Of a DNA stretch of 64,000 nucleotides, positions 63,982 to 64,000 are shown piece by piece; the stretch's first letter is position 1; each line of letters starts with the position of its first letter. This DNA is from PALSA-911 sp963839645. Lineage in GTDB: Bacteria > Pseudomonadota > Alphaproteobacteria > Acetobacterales > Acetobacteraceae. The notes beneath the pieces were generated by a model. The model saw only the letters and a list, made by a program, of their open reading frames with translations. It was not told the DNA's origin and did no database searches. The stretch is taken from NCBI GenBank assembly GCA_963839645.1, contig CAWIVZ010000008.1, positions 1,349,129 through 1,413,128 of the forward strand. Reading direction: 5' to 3'. A program made the position numbers and the translations under genes.

Positions 63982-64000
63982 ACGCCCTTTAGTCTTACTG

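Noticed and set aside
1..64000. CRISPR array, tRNA or rRNA genes
   Set aside because: I saw no regularly spaced repeats of array size and no cloverleaf or rRNA sequence, though short RNAs could be missed by eye.

Overview
This window reads as a chromosomal segment of a high-GC alphaproteobacterium, most likely a member of the Acetobacteraceae. The support is the core-gene neighbourhood (the clpA end on one side; serB, miaA, ilvB-ilvN-ilvC on the other), the codon usage and the alphaproteobacterial style of the genes. No 16S rRNA or other marker gene is present, so the taxonomy is inference. Between the two housekeeping blocks lie about 54 kb of accessory genes, almost all cell-surface or secretion functions.

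Layout. (1) 1-501: the 3' end of clpA, closed by a hairpin shared with the convergent next gene. (2) 541-13910: an ABC-transporter-type capsule or exopolysaccharide locus. It has two glycosyltransferases (one a 1052-aa TPR plus double glycosyltransferase protein), two methyltransferases, a KpsD/Wza-like outer-membrane lipoprotein, KpsT, KpsM, two divergent KpsE-like paralogues and one unrecognised gene. (3) 14133-38461, all on the minus strand: one tightly coupled operon of about 24 kb encoding a phage-tail-like contractile injection system. It contains sheath, tube, hub, gpD, gpV spike, PAAR tip, gp25, baseplate J, gpI, several unrecognised fibre- or tape-like proteins and a terminal 2041-aa protein that joins an RHS-like head to an HELTH zinc-peptidase motif. 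No capsid, terminase, lysis, T6SS membrane-complex or AAA+ ATPase gene is present. (4) 38547-39490: degenerate IS110-like and IS3-like remnants. (5) 39491-52047, minus strand: a full Tad/Flp pilus locus (tadE-like genes, tadG, lytic transglycosylase, flp, cpaA, cpaB, cpaC, cpaD-like, cpaE, cpaF, tadB, tadC, tadD). It is bracketed by inverted fragments of the same IS3-family end. (6) 52048-55131: IS scars, a type II NADH-dehydrogenase-like flavoprotein and an intact-looking IS630-family element with both ends and its TA duplication. (7) 55178-60660: ilvB-ilvN-ilvC and miaA on the minus strand, serB on the plus strand. (8) 60762-63937: a cupin, a TauD-type dioxygenase and an amino-acid-type ABC binding protein, all riddled with single-base frameshifts.

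The capsule, the contractile particle and the Tad pilus would together reshape the cell surface and its contacts with other cells. The most unusual item is the contractile injection operon with its RHS/metallopeptidase giant as the last gene. Next come the frameshift in the best tape-measure candidate, a 27-codon leader ORF placed directly against the sheath start codon, and the dense frameshifts at the right end. Frameshifts also occur in miaA, the pilus lytic transglycosylase and a tadE gene. Several lie in short G or C runs, so consensus error must be excluded before any is treated as biology.
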